From an uncultured Thermoleophilia bacterium (lineage in GTDB: Bacteria > Actinomycetota > Thermoleophilia > Miltoncostaeales > Miltoncostaeaceae), in NCBI GenBank assembly GCA_947258365.1, contig CAMYIK010000007.1:1-33869 (forward strand): 33,869 bases of DNA. The letters run 5' to 3'. The notes beneath the pieces were generated by a model. The model was given only the letters and a program-made list of their open reading frames with translations, had not been told where the DNA came from and did no database searches. Shown one piece after another: positions 17,976-25,667 of the stretch (positions within the stretch are counted from its first letter, which is position 1; each line of letters opens with the position of its first letter). The translations under genes and the position numbers were made by a program.

Positions 17976-18785
17976 CTACTGATCCGAGGCGCATGTCGCG
18001 CGATCAGCCAAAGCGAGGTCTCGATCCTTGAGGATCACGCTGATCCCCGCCTCGCGCGCCCGATCGCAGAACGGGGCGATGGAGTCGACGCGATCCGTGT
18101 ACTCGGCGGCCAGGATCGCTTTGCCGCGCGCGGCAAGTGGCTCCAGCTGATCGCACCAGCCGTCGGCGAAGCAGTCCTCGGTGACGGCGAAGTCGACCGG
18201 CAAGTCGGAAAGCTCGGGAGTGTTCTTCAGCGCGATCGCCAATCCACGGGCGTGGGCCTGCTCGATGAGCCACTCCAGGTAGCGCCGCGCGTCGGCCTCG
18301 ACCAGCCCGAAGCCCGTCCGCTCGGTGAAGCTGTCGATGACGTCCGGCTCGACAGCATCGAAACCCGCGTCGCGACAACGATCGAGTCGGGCTTCCATGA
18401 CCGGTCCGACCAGATCTCGACGCCGATAGTCGATGAAGCGTTCATCCGGCCACTCCCCCCATGTGCGACCTACGACCTCCGATGGGAAGTCCTTCGCGTC
18501 ATCGCGCCACGACTCGCGAGTGCCGGCGGTGAAGTAACAGATCAGACGGGCCCCCCGCGCCTTCAACGCCGAGACCTTCCTCGCGGGGGTGTCGATGTCG
18601 ATATCCCATACCGGCACCGGAGGGGTGGTGTCGAGTTGACCCTGGAGCTGCCACTGCCAGTCGACCCCGGGAGCCGGACTCCAGCGCGACTCGTCGTCGG
18701 AGGAGCCGCACGCCACTGCAGTGAGAAGACAGACGAGCGCGAGCGCGAGCCCCACGAGAAGAACGCACAGCGGCCGACGGTTCAT
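17976..18785 (-). CDS. Exported GH114-like glycosidase (endo alpha-1,4 polygalactosaminidase family)
   Basis: This 269-residue protein has a cleavable N-terminus: basic residues, a hydrophobic stretch LLVGLALALVCLLTAVA, and a Cys at 26 followed by GSSDDE. It is therefore probably a lipoprotein, although the lipobox (TAVAC) is imperfect. The mature part is a TIM-barrel protein of the GH114/TM1410-like type, with WQWQLQGQLDT near its start, DIDIDTP, ICYFTAGTRESWR, and the acidic strand end GFDAVEPDVID. Later come ALKNTPEL, FAVTEDCFADGWCD and AEYTD. Characterised GH114 enzymes cleave galactosamine-containing exopolysaccharide, but many family members are untested. It starts at ATG 18785, divergent from ychF across 69 bases, and probably forms its own transcript. 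Confidence 0.85.
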   Translation of the reverse strand: MNRRPLCVLLVGLALALVCLLTAVACGSSDDESRWSPAPGVDWQWQLQGQLDTTPPVPVWDIDIDTPARKVSALKARGARLICYFTAGTRESWRDDAKDFPSEVVGRTWGEWPDERFIDYRRRDLVGPVMEARLDRCRDAGFDAVEPDVIDSFTERTGFGLVEADARRYLEWLIEQAHARGLAIALKNTPELSDLPVDFAVTEDCFADGWCDQLEPLAARGKAILAAEYTDRVDSIAPFCDRAREAGISVILKDRDLALADRATCASDQ

Positions 18786-18854
18786 GCAGCGATGCTAGGG
18801 CCTCGCGCTCGCGCTATCGTGCCCCGCCGGTCCCGCCGTCCGTAAAGGAAGTCC

Positions 18855-19928
18855 ATGGAACGCTTTGGATTCGTCGGACTTCCCAACGCGGGTAAGTCCT
18901 CTCTCTACAACGCCCTTGCCGGGGGAGGCGCTCTCGCGGCGCCCTATGCCTTCGCGACCACCGATCCGAATGTCGGGGTGGCGATAGTGCCCGACTCCCG
19001 TCTGGATCAGCTCGCGGAGATGAGCGGGTCGGCCAAGACGGTCAACGCGCGGGTCGAGTTCACCGACATCGGCGGCCTCGTCGAGGGTGCAAGCCAGGGC
19101 GAGGGCCTCGGCAACAAGTTCCTCGCAGGTATCCGCGAGGTCGACGCGATCGTCTTCGTCCTGCGTGCCTTTGACGATCAGGACGTGCCCGGCCCGTGCG
19201 ATCCACTCGAGCACCTCCGCGTCGTCGAGATCGAGTTGGCGCTCGCGGACCTTGAGACCGCCGAGCGCCAGCACGAAAGGCAGGTCAAGGCGGCGCGGGG
19301 CGACAAGACCCTTGAGCCCGTCGTGGCGGCGCTGAAGGAGGCCTCCGACCTGCTCGCCGAAGGGACGCCGATCTACCGCAGCGACCTGAGCGATGAGACC
19401 CGCGAGATCCTTCGCCCCTTCTTCTTCCTGACCAACAAGCCCGTACTCGGGGTGGTCAACCTCGGCGAAGATCAGCTCGAGGACGGGGAGGCGATCGCCG
19501 CGCCGATCGCCGCTGAGCTCGCCGGCGCCCAGATCGTGCCGATGTGCGTCCAGCTCGAAGCCGAGGCGGCGCTTCTCCCGGCGGCTGAGCGCGCTGAACT
19601 ACTCGAGGGCCTCGGCCTCGGACAGGGCGCGCTCGCGACGTTCGTCAATGACGCGTACCACCTGTTGGGGCTGCGCACGTTCTTCACCACTGGCGAGAAA
19701 GAGAGCCGCGCCTGGACCTTCAGCGCCGGCGCCGGCGCCCCGGAGTGCGACGGCGTGAACCACACCGATTTCCACCGCGGATTCATCCGCGCCGAGACGA
19801 TCCATTGGGAGGACCTCGTCGCCAAGGGCTCGTGGGCCGCCGCGCGAGCCGAGGGCTCGGTCAGGAGTGAGGGTAAGGACTACCGCCCGCTCGACGGCGA
19901 CGTGATGGAGTTTCGTTTCAACGTGTGA
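18855..19928 (+). CDS. ychF: Redox-regulated ATPase YchF (Obg-family)
   Basis: YchF is a P-loop protein of the Obg group that binds ATP and associates with ribosomes. G1 is GLPNAGKSS at residues 8-16, the switch region contains EFTDIGGLVEGASQGEGLGN, and G4 is the degenerate VVNLGED instead of NKxD. That change gives the family its preference for ATP over GTP. The C-terminal TGS domain includes LRTFFTTGEKESRAW, followed by the conserved HTDFHRGFIRAETI and KGSWAAARAEG segments. The 357 residues match the family. ATG 18855 has AAAGGAAG five bases before it. It is probably single, and the next 104 bases (19929-20032) contain no gene. Confidence 0.97.
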   Translation: MERFGFVGLPNAGKSSLYNALAGGGALAAPYAFATTDPNVGVAIVPDSRLDQLAEMSGSAKTVNARVEFTDIGGLVEGASQGEGLGNKFLAGIREVDAIVFVLRAFDDQDVPGPCDPLEHLRVVEIELALADLETAERQHERQVKAARGDKTLEPVVAALKEASDLLAEGTPIYRSDLSDETREILRPFFFLTNKPVLGVVNLGEDQLEDGEAIAAPIAAELAGAQIVPMCVQLEAEAALLPAAERAELLEGLGLGQGALATFVNDAYHLLGLRTFFTTGEKESRAWTFSAGAGAPECDGVNHTDFHRGFIRAETIHWEDLVAKGSWAAARAEGSVRSEGKDYRPLDGDVMEFRFNV

Positions 19929-20032
19929 CCTGCGGCCAGGACTGGACGAAATGCCCAGCCCAACTTGTGAGTAAACGCTCCGCGCGCCGAAGGAGTGAGG
20001 GAACCCCTTTCACGTACCGCAGGAGCTTTGAC

Positions 20033-21485
20033 ATGAGACCATCCAGGCACGCATCGGTCTCGCCATCGCCACGGTCGCCGCAGGCGCGGCGCTCACGCCG
20101 CTTCAGGTTGGCGCCGCGACAGGCGCCGACCTGAGGGCGGTGGGCACCTGGCCGGCCGGCGGCGGCGAGCAGCAGCTGTCGGTCGACGACGCGAACGACC
20201 GGGTGTGGGGCCTGCCGGGAGACTTTGCGTACGTGGGAATCGGGGGGGCGCCGGCGCGCACCACGACCCGTATCGAGCTCCAGGACGGGACCCCCATCGG
20301 CACCCTCGTGCCTGGACGGGGAGTCTGGAGGCTCACCGCGCCCCGTGAAGCGTATTCCGGGACGATCTACGTCAGCTACACCGTTACGTCGCGCGGCCGA
20401 TCGTCGTTCGGCTTCGGATCCAGGTCGCGCACCCGGTTAGAACTCGGCAAGCTCGCCACGAAGAAGCTGCGTCCCCAGCCGGGGCCCGAGCGCTCGATCG
20501 ACACGATCGACGTCTCCGCGATCGTCGACGTCTCTGGCTCGATGGCCACCAACGACCCCGACTACAAGCGGCGCGACGCGGTCGACCTGCTGTTCCGGTC
20601 GAGCCGGACCGGCGACCGGATCGGGGTCACCACCTTCAACCACTTCGCGCAGACCGCGCTCTCGCCCACCGAGATCAGGACCCACTCGCAAGCCAGGACG
20701 CTGAGCAAGCGGGTGACGCCGAAAATCGTCAATGGTGGAGGTACAGACTACGACGGCGCCTTCGATCGCAGCTTCGTCTCGCTTTACGAGGACGCGAAGG
20801 CGCGCCAGACGTTGGCCGGCAGGCGCAAGCTCGCCATCTTCCTGACGGACGGGGGCCACCTCCATCGCGGAAGCTCAGCCTGGCCTCAGTACCGCAACAC
20901 CCATTTGCGATTCACCCACAGCCCGGGAGAGCACTCCTGGCCCGTCTGCGTGATCCAGCTCGGGGCGAGCTTCACCAGCCGCGACGTGAACCGCCTGAAG
21001 CGGATCGCTGCATCCACCGGCGGGCTCTACTTTCACGCGAATTCGAGTTCGAGTCTCGTCGACATCTCCGTTCGTGCCGCGGCATCGCGTCCGGTGAGGA
21101 GACGACCGGCGCGCGGTGCTGGGAGGGCGTGAAGCGTGGCGAGAAGCTCAAGCTCTCGGCGCGGGTTCCCTCACGCCGGCGCGCTGCGACGTTCCTGGTC
21201 ACCGGTCAGTTCAAGCGCCACCAGGTCACCTTCGTCGCTCCAAGCGGAACCCGTTACGCCGCCAAGGCGGCGAACAAGACACCCGGCATGCAGTACAAGA
21301 ACGGCAGGACCTGGGCCATGTTTGAGGTCGCCAACCCGCGCGCGGGCGCCTGGCATGTCGAGATAAATGCCACCGGCGTCCCGCGAGGCAAGAAGGACAC
21401 AGCCTGCGCGCGCCTGACTGTCGACGGGACGGGCGGCGGCCCACCGAGCGAAGACGACGCGCCCGAGCGCGACATCGAAGACTAG
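20033..21485 (+). pseudogene. Exported von Willebrand factor A-domain protein, interrupted by two frameshifts
   Basis: Three frames must be joined to read this gene. A strong ribosome site (GCAGGAG, 7 bases, ATG 20033) opens MRPSRH, but the signal peptide ARIGLAIATVAAGAALTP lies in the next frame, which has no start codon before GTG 20140. The main part (ORF 20140-21132) has a beta-rich domain and then a VWA domain with a full MIDAS: DVSGSM, the Thr of GGGTDYDGA, and the Asp of LTDGG. Near 21080 the frame breaks again. The continuation, from ASGEETTGARCWEGVKRGEK to the stop at 21483-21485, is in a third frame and encodes a C-terminal beta-sandwich-like domain (about 130 residues). Both breaks fit one missing base each. 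The intact product would be a secreted metal-dependent adhesion-type protein of about 480 residues. It converges on the SDR gene and shares a CTAG with it. Confidence 0.75.
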
Positions 21486-22270
21486 CGGCGCTCGCGGCGC
21501 CGGTGCAGGTAGGCCGCCACGCGGGTCGGCAAGGCTCGCGGTAGCGGCCTGCCGACCCGCGTGAGCGCGGCAACCGGCCCGACATCCACCCGAACGCGCC
21601 CGCGCCGCAGACCCTCCCAGGTGCGCTCCACGACCCGCTCGACCGGGCTGAACGGAACGGGCCCCTGGTAGCTCCCCGCCCCCGCCGCGGCGCCGAACTC
21701 CGTGTGCACCGGGCCGGGGCACACCGCGATCGCGCGTACACCGGTCCCGCGCAGCTCCTCGGCCAGCGCCGCGGTGAAATGCAGACCGAAGGCCTTCGTC
21801 GCGGCGTAAGTGCTCATAAAGGGAATCGGCTGATCCGCGGCCGCGGAGCTCACCACGATCACCGCGCCGCGGCCGCGGCCCACCATCTCGGGCAGCACAT
21901 CGCAGGCCAGATCCACCACGGCTGCGCAGTTCAGCCTGACCATGTCGGCTTCGCGCCGACGGTCCGCCTCGATCAGCGGGCCCAACGAACCGAACCCCGC
22001 GTTGAGAACGGCGACGTCCACTCTGTTCGGACCAAGGGCGTCTCTGCAGGCCTGCAGGCCGCTGGCCTTGGTGAGGTCCGCAACGACGTAGCGGACGGTT
22101 CCCGGCCCACGATCAGTCAACTCCGCGACCAGCTCCCGCAGCCGCTTCTCGCGGCGCGCCACCGCGATCACTTCGTAGCCGCGCTGGACGAGGCTTTCCG
22201 CGTAGGCCCAGCCGATTCCTGAGGACGCCCCCGTCACGAGGGCCGCTGCCGGTGGAGACCCGATCGGCAC
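21482..22270 (-). CDS. Short-chain dehydrogenase/reductase (classical SDR)
   Basis: This is an NAD(P)-dependent oxidoreductase of 262 residues. The cofactor motif is TGASSGIGWAYAE near residue 13, followed by VADLTKA, the NAGF motif, the active Ser in VVSSAAADQ, and the catalytic YAATK. An Arg-Arg pair (VARREKRLRELV) after the second strand suggests NADP(H). The GTG at 22270 is the start, with only 26 bases to the deacetylase stop upstream, so the two genes are probably cotranscribed. Substrate unknown. This SDR subgroup often acts on lipids or ketones, but nothing here fixes that. Confidence 0.85.
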   Translation of the reverse strand: MPIGSPPAAALVTGASSGIGWAYAESLVQRGYEVIAVARREKRLRELVAELTDRGPGTVRYVVADLTKASGLQACRDALGPNRVDVAVLNAGFGSLGPLIEADRRREADMVRLNCAAVVDLACDVLPEMVGRGRGAVIVVSSAAADQPIPFMSTYAATKAFGLHFTAALAEELRGTGVRAIAVCPGPVHTEFGAAAGAGSYQGPVPFSPVERVVERTWEGLRRGRVRVDVGPVAALTRVGRPLPRALPTRVAAYLHRRRERR

Positions 22271-22296
22271 GCGTCGAGCCTACCGGCCCCGTGGTG

Positions 22297-23469
22297 CTAC
22301 CGGCCGAGGCCCCTTGTGATCGAGGCCGCGCGTTCCTTCACCCTGCAGCCGCCCGCGATCTTGAGAGCGAAGCCCCGATCACCGTCTTTGAGCTCCAACG
22401 CCACACGCGGAATCTCAAGGGGCGCCCGCCAGGCGTCCTGCGCGCGCACCGGCCCATGCTTCATGGTGAAGGACAGGCGGATGTCGGCCTCTTTCAGCGC
22501 GGCGATCTCCGACTGCCGGTAGTCCGAGGGGCGGCCGTTGGGAAACGCGAAGGCGGTCACAGGCCGCCCTGCCTGCTCGGCAACGGTCGCGATCGATGCG
22601 TGAATCTGAGCCCGTGCGTCGTCCGGTGTCTCACTCGCGAGCACGGGATGATCGACGGTATGCGGCTGGATGGCGAAGCCGTGACTTGCCATCTCGCGAG
22701 CCTCCGACCAGGAGATGAAGTCCGGACGCTCTCGGAGCGGGCCCTCGACGCCGAGCGCAGCCTCGATCTCCTCGAGCAGCGGCTCTCTCACTCGAAATGA
22801 ACGCTTCTTCAGCGCGCTACTCGCGAGCCTCCACACACACTCGCGCATCTGCGGACCATCGAGTCTCACTCGCCCGATCTCAGGCAGCGCGGCCTGCGAC
22901 AGACGCGTGGTGCGCACGGAGTGCCAGAGGCGATCCCACCAGGCCATGCGGCCGGTACCCACGAGACCCGTCGTGACAAACAGGACTGCCGGGAGCCGCC
23001 GCTCCTCAAGGATAGGAAGAGCGATCTCATAGTTGTCGCGATAGCCGTCATCGAAGGTGATGAGCAGTGGGCGCGGCGGAAGCCGGCGGCCCTCGGTGAC
23101 AAATTCAAGGAGTCGATCGAGGTCGATCGGCGTGTACCACAGGCGCACGTAGTCCATCTGCCGCGCGAACTCCTGAGGGGTCGCGCTTGCGACGCCCGGC
23201 GCGCTTGCCTCGGCTACGGTCAGCTCGGCAATGCGGTGGTACGCGAGCACCGTCAGACGGTCGTATCCCCAGGTCATGTCCGCGAAGCGAGACAGCAGCG
23301 AGGACGGCAGCCTGTGGCTGGCGATGGAGGTGGGTCGTAATCCGGTCTCACGGGCGCCCGGTCGAGAGACCGGAACGGTGCGTGGATCAGACGGTCGCCT
23401 AGGGGGTGTTCGGCGTGTGGTTGCCAGGACTTCCTCCGCGGGGGGTGCGGTACACGAAGAGCTTTCCAT
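22297..23469 (-). CDS. Polysaccharide deacetylase (NodB domain, CE4)
   Basis: CE4 enzymes remove acetyl groups from sugars such as GlcNAc in surface polymers or peptidoglycan. The NodB domain is clear: LTVLAYHRIAEL, the catalytic TFDDGYRDNY, ALPILEERRLPAVLFVTTG, the metal-binding HTVDHPVL, and FAFPNGRPSDY near the end. No signal peptide or membrane anchor is evident, as in several cytoplasmic or lipid-linked-sugar deacetylases. The start is uncertain. The listed ATG 23469 adds about 64 Pro/Arg-rich residues across a stretch that contains an inverted repeat, while ATG 23277 (residue 65, MTWGYDRLTVLAYHR) gives 326 residues. Neither has a good ribosome site. It precedes the SDR by 26 nt, on the minus strand. 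Confidence 0.85.
   Translation of the reverse strand: MESSSCTAPPAEEVLATTRRTPPRRPSDPRTVPVSRPGARETGLRPTSIASHRLPSSLLSRFADMTWGYDRLTVLAYHRIAELTVAEASAPGVASATPQEFARQMDYVRLWYTPIDLDRLLEFVTEGRRLPPRPLLITFDDGYRDNYEIALPILEERRLPAVLFVTTGLVGTGRMAWWDRLWHSVRTTRLSQAALPEIGRVRLDGPQMRECVWRLASSALKKRSFRVREPLLEEIEAALGVEGPLRERPDFISWSEAREMASHGFAIQPHTVDHPVLASETPDDARAQIHASIATVAEQAGRPVTAFAFPNGRPSDYRQSEIAALKEADIRLSFTMKHGPVRAQDAWRAPLEIPRVALELKDGDRGFALKIAGGCRVKERAASITRGLGR
23342..23373. repeat. Inverted repeat upstream of the deacetylase domain
   Basis: CCGGTCTC (23342-23349) and GAGACCGG (23366-23373) are perfect 8-base arms around a 16-base loop that itself contains CGGGCGCCCG. If the deacetylase starts at 23277 this lies in its leader or promoter and may be an operator or an RNA hairpin. 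If it starts at 23469 it is coding. From 23470 to the terminator at 23639 I see no convincing gene. Confidence 0.45.
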
Positions 23470-23638
23470 CGGCGGGCGCCGCCAGGCGACCAGGCTCCAC
23501 GTGTCCCGCTACGAAGTTTCGCGGCATTAAGCGATCTTCTACCTCGACTTTCGTCTACTTCAGGCGGCTAGCGAGACGATGCCCATACGGCTCGTCCAGC
23601 CGATCAGCGGAGGTAGTCGAGGGGTCCCCAGAACGCGA

Positions 23639-23664
23639 ACAGCCGGCCCCAAAGGACCGGCTGT
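23639..23664 (-). terminator. Terminator-like hairpin after the cupredoxin gene
   Basis: ACAGCCGG and CCGGCTGT form an 8-bp perfect stem around CCCCAAAGGA, about 27 bases after the stop of the cupredoxin gene. A clear U-run does not follow. Its position at the end of the four-gene unit supports a transcription-end or RNA-stabilising role. Confidence 0.5.
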
Positions 23665-23690
23665 CGGTAAGCCTGTATGTCACTGCGGCG

Positions 23691-24161
23691 CTAGTTGGCG
23701 GGACCGAGCATCCGATTCATCTCTGCTTCCCAGGCTGCGTACACCGCGTCGTACTGATCGACGACGGTGATGTAGCCGACCATGCCAAGCGCTTCATGTC
23801 CTGGCAGGTTGCACCAGATCTTGTTCCGCCCAGGCTTGAGCGACGTGACGAGATCCCCGCGCGCGCCCGGTCCGAGATCGACCTTCTGCATCTGCCCTTG
23901 CGCGTCGAGCACGGCAAAATCGTGATCGTCTTCGCCGCGGTTGAAGATGCTGAAGTTGACGACTCCGGTCGGGTCGGCCGCCACGGTGATCCGTGACGGA
24001 ATGACCGACCATTCGTCCTCGTCGATCTGCAAGCCGGTCGGCACCCTCTCGGGCGCTGGATCGAACAACCGATGGACCTTCGCCGCGGCGAGGCTCGCTG
24101 ATGCGAGCATCGCCACGACGAGAGAACCGGCGACGAGGGCGTAGAGGCCCCGACGCCTCAT
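23691..24161 (-). CDS. Exported type-1 copper cupredoxin
   Basis: This is a small blue-copper-like protein of 156 residues. A signal peptide or anchor is visible (RRRGLYALVAGSLVVAMLASASLAAAK), and the mature part is a beta-sandwich. Type-1 copper ligands can be assigned by pattern: His 80 in GEDDHDF, then Cys 117, His 122 and Met 127 in the loop WCNLPGHEALGM. The loop spacing matches plastocyanin/azurin-like electron carriers. The ORF track starts at 24230, but the ATG at 24161 overlaps the DUF1501 stop by 4 nt (ATGA) and places the basic n-region correctly. No ribosome site of its own is seen, so re-initiation after DUF1501 is likely. It is the last gene of the GH26 - DUF1800 - DUF1501 unit. 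It probably carries electrons or copper outside the membrane; its partner is unknown. Confidence 0.85.
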   Translation of the reverse strand: MRRRGLYALVAGSLVVAMLASASLAAAKVHRLFDPAPERVPTGLQIDEDEWSVIPSRITVAADPTGVVNFSIFNRGEDDHDFAVLDAQGQMQKVDLGPGARGDLVTSLKPGRNKIWCNLPGHEALGMVGYITVVDQYDAVYAAWEAEMNRMLGPAN

Positions 24162-25666
24162 CCGATGATCGGTCGAGCGGTTGCTGCCGGTCGGCCCGGC
24201 AGGACCGCGTTCGGGTCGCCACCGAGCCATTCACTGACGACCTGGGCGTAGATCTGGCGGGGGTCGTTGGCCGCCCGGAGATCGTCACCCCGACGGGCGC
24301 GTTGCGCCGGAGCGATGCCGGGCCAGTCACCTGCAAGGCCACCGTTGACGCGGGATCCCATCAGCATCATCGGACCGGCCGTGCCGTGATCGGTGCCGTC
24401 GTCGTTTTGCTCGACGCGGCGACCGAACTCGGTGAAGACCATCGTCACGACCTTCGCCTCGACCCCACGCGCCGTGAGGTCAGCCTGGAACGCCGCGAGA
24501 GCGTGCGACAGAGTCGTCAGCTGAGGGTCCATGCTGTTGAGAATGTTCGCGTGGTTGTCGAATGAGCCCCAGTCGATGGTCACGATGCGCGTTCCGAGAC
24601 CCGCCCCAATGAGCGTCGCAGCAAGCTGCAAACGCGTCGAGAGGGAGCTCTGCGGATACCCCGCCCCCGCCGGCGCGTTCTCCAGCGCCTTCAGCGCCCG
24701 AGCGACGCGGACCGTGCGGTTGTAGGCCTCACGAGCGTGATTGAGCTGCTCGTTCTTCTTGGCAGCCTGCACGGACGACACCGCACCCATGACTTCGGTC
24801 GCGTCGGTCTCGCCGGAGTTCGAGACGTCGAACTCGACTCCATTGAGGTTGCTGACCGCACTGACCGGCGCCCGCGTGGTCCGAATCTGCTTGGACAGGT
24901 TCGAGCTGAGCGAAACGGCCTGGAGCGGGTTGGTCTTCGACCCGTAGAGGTCGAGCCAACGTCCGAGCCAACCAGTCTCGGTGTTGTCATCGGTCGTGCC
25001 GCGGAACCAGTAGTCGCGGCTGTCGAAGTGCGACCGGCTCGAGTTCTGGAAGAAGTTGACCGCCGGCCAGAGCGCCATGTCGGCGCCTGCGCCGGAGCCG
25101 TTGCCCCAAATGGTGTCAAAGCCGACCGTTTGCTCGTTGTTGCCGACACCGGAGACTCCGACGTTGGCAAAGCCGAACCGACCGCCGGTGCCCGGCATGG
25201 CGGTGGTGCCTACCTGGTTGGCGGCACTGGCTCCGAGAGCGCGACCCACGTTCGGGCGCGCCGTCGAGTAGTGCCCGAAGTCCGGATTCGCGATTGGCAC
25301 GAAGTTCTGCATGCCGTCGAATCCACCATTGAGGTAGAGACAAACCAGCACCGAACCGGGCTCGGCGGCCTCGGCCTTCGCGGCCTCAAACGCCTCTGTC
25401 CAGTCGATCTTGCTCGCCCCGTAGACGGCGGCCATTCCGAGCGCGCCGTTCTTGAGGAAGCTCTTGCGGTCATGCCGCCTGACTCGCGGAACACCATCGG
25501 CAAAACCGTTGACGGCCTCGATCGGAATCGGCATGTGGTCGACCGGCTCGATATCGAGCGCGGCACTGTCGCTGCGGGCGCAGTCGGCGCAGATCACGGC
25601 CTCGGAAAACCCGGGGTCGAGCGGCTTCTGTTCGCCCTCGTGCGTTTGGTGGTCGTTGCGATCCAT
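24158..25666 (-). CDS. DUF1501 family protein (alkaline-phosphatase/sulfatase-like fold), probably exported
   Basis: DUF1501 proteins belong to the alkaline phosphatase-like superfamily and usually sit beside DUF1800. Their biochemical role is not established. Family features here are VLVCLYLNGGFDGMQNFVP near residue 105, IVTIDWGSFDNHANI, and VFTEFGRRVEQNDDGTDHG with the metal-binding-type Asp and His. The first 60 residues are an acidic extension containing CADC. After it comes VRRHDRKSFLKNGALGMAA, which resembles a twin-arginine signal in which the second Arg is Lys and the hydrophobic part is short. Other members often have a Tat signal. The 502-residue protein starts at ATG 25666, one base after the DUF1800 stop, with AGGTGA upstream, and overlaps the cupredoxin start by 4 nt. 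Confidence 0.9.
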   Translation of the reverse strand: MDRNDHQTHEGEQKPLDPGFSEAVICADCARSDSAALDIEPVDHMPIPIEAVNGFADGVPRVRRHDRKSFLKNGALGMAAVYGASKIDWTEAFEAAKAEAAEPGSVLVCLYLNGGFDGMQNFVPIANPDFGHYSTARPNVGRALGASAANQVGTTAMPGTGGRFGFANVGVSGVGNNEQTVGFDTIWGNGSGAGADMALWPAVNFFQNSSRSHFDSRDYWFRGTTDDNTETGWLGRWLDLYGSKTNPLQAVSLSSNLSKQIRTTRAPVSAVSNLNGVEFDVSNSGETDATEVMGAVSSVQAAKKNEQLNHAREAYNRTVRVARALKALENAPAGAGYPQSSLSTRLQLAATLIGAGLGTRIVTIDWGSFDNHANILNSMDPQLTTLSHALAAFQADLTARGVEAKVVTMVFTEFGRRVEQNDDGTDHGTAGPMMLMGSRVNGGLAGDWPGIAPAQRARRGDDLRAANDPRQIYAQVVSEWLGGDPNAVLPGRPAATARPIIG

Positions 25667-25667
25667 G

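Noticed and set aside
19929-20032. Riboswitch in the leader of the VWA gene (GGGAACCCC and a CGCTCC/GGAGTG stem)
   Set aside because: The leader is only about 100 bases and lacks a consistent set of known riboswitch elements; the stem is short with a wobble pair.
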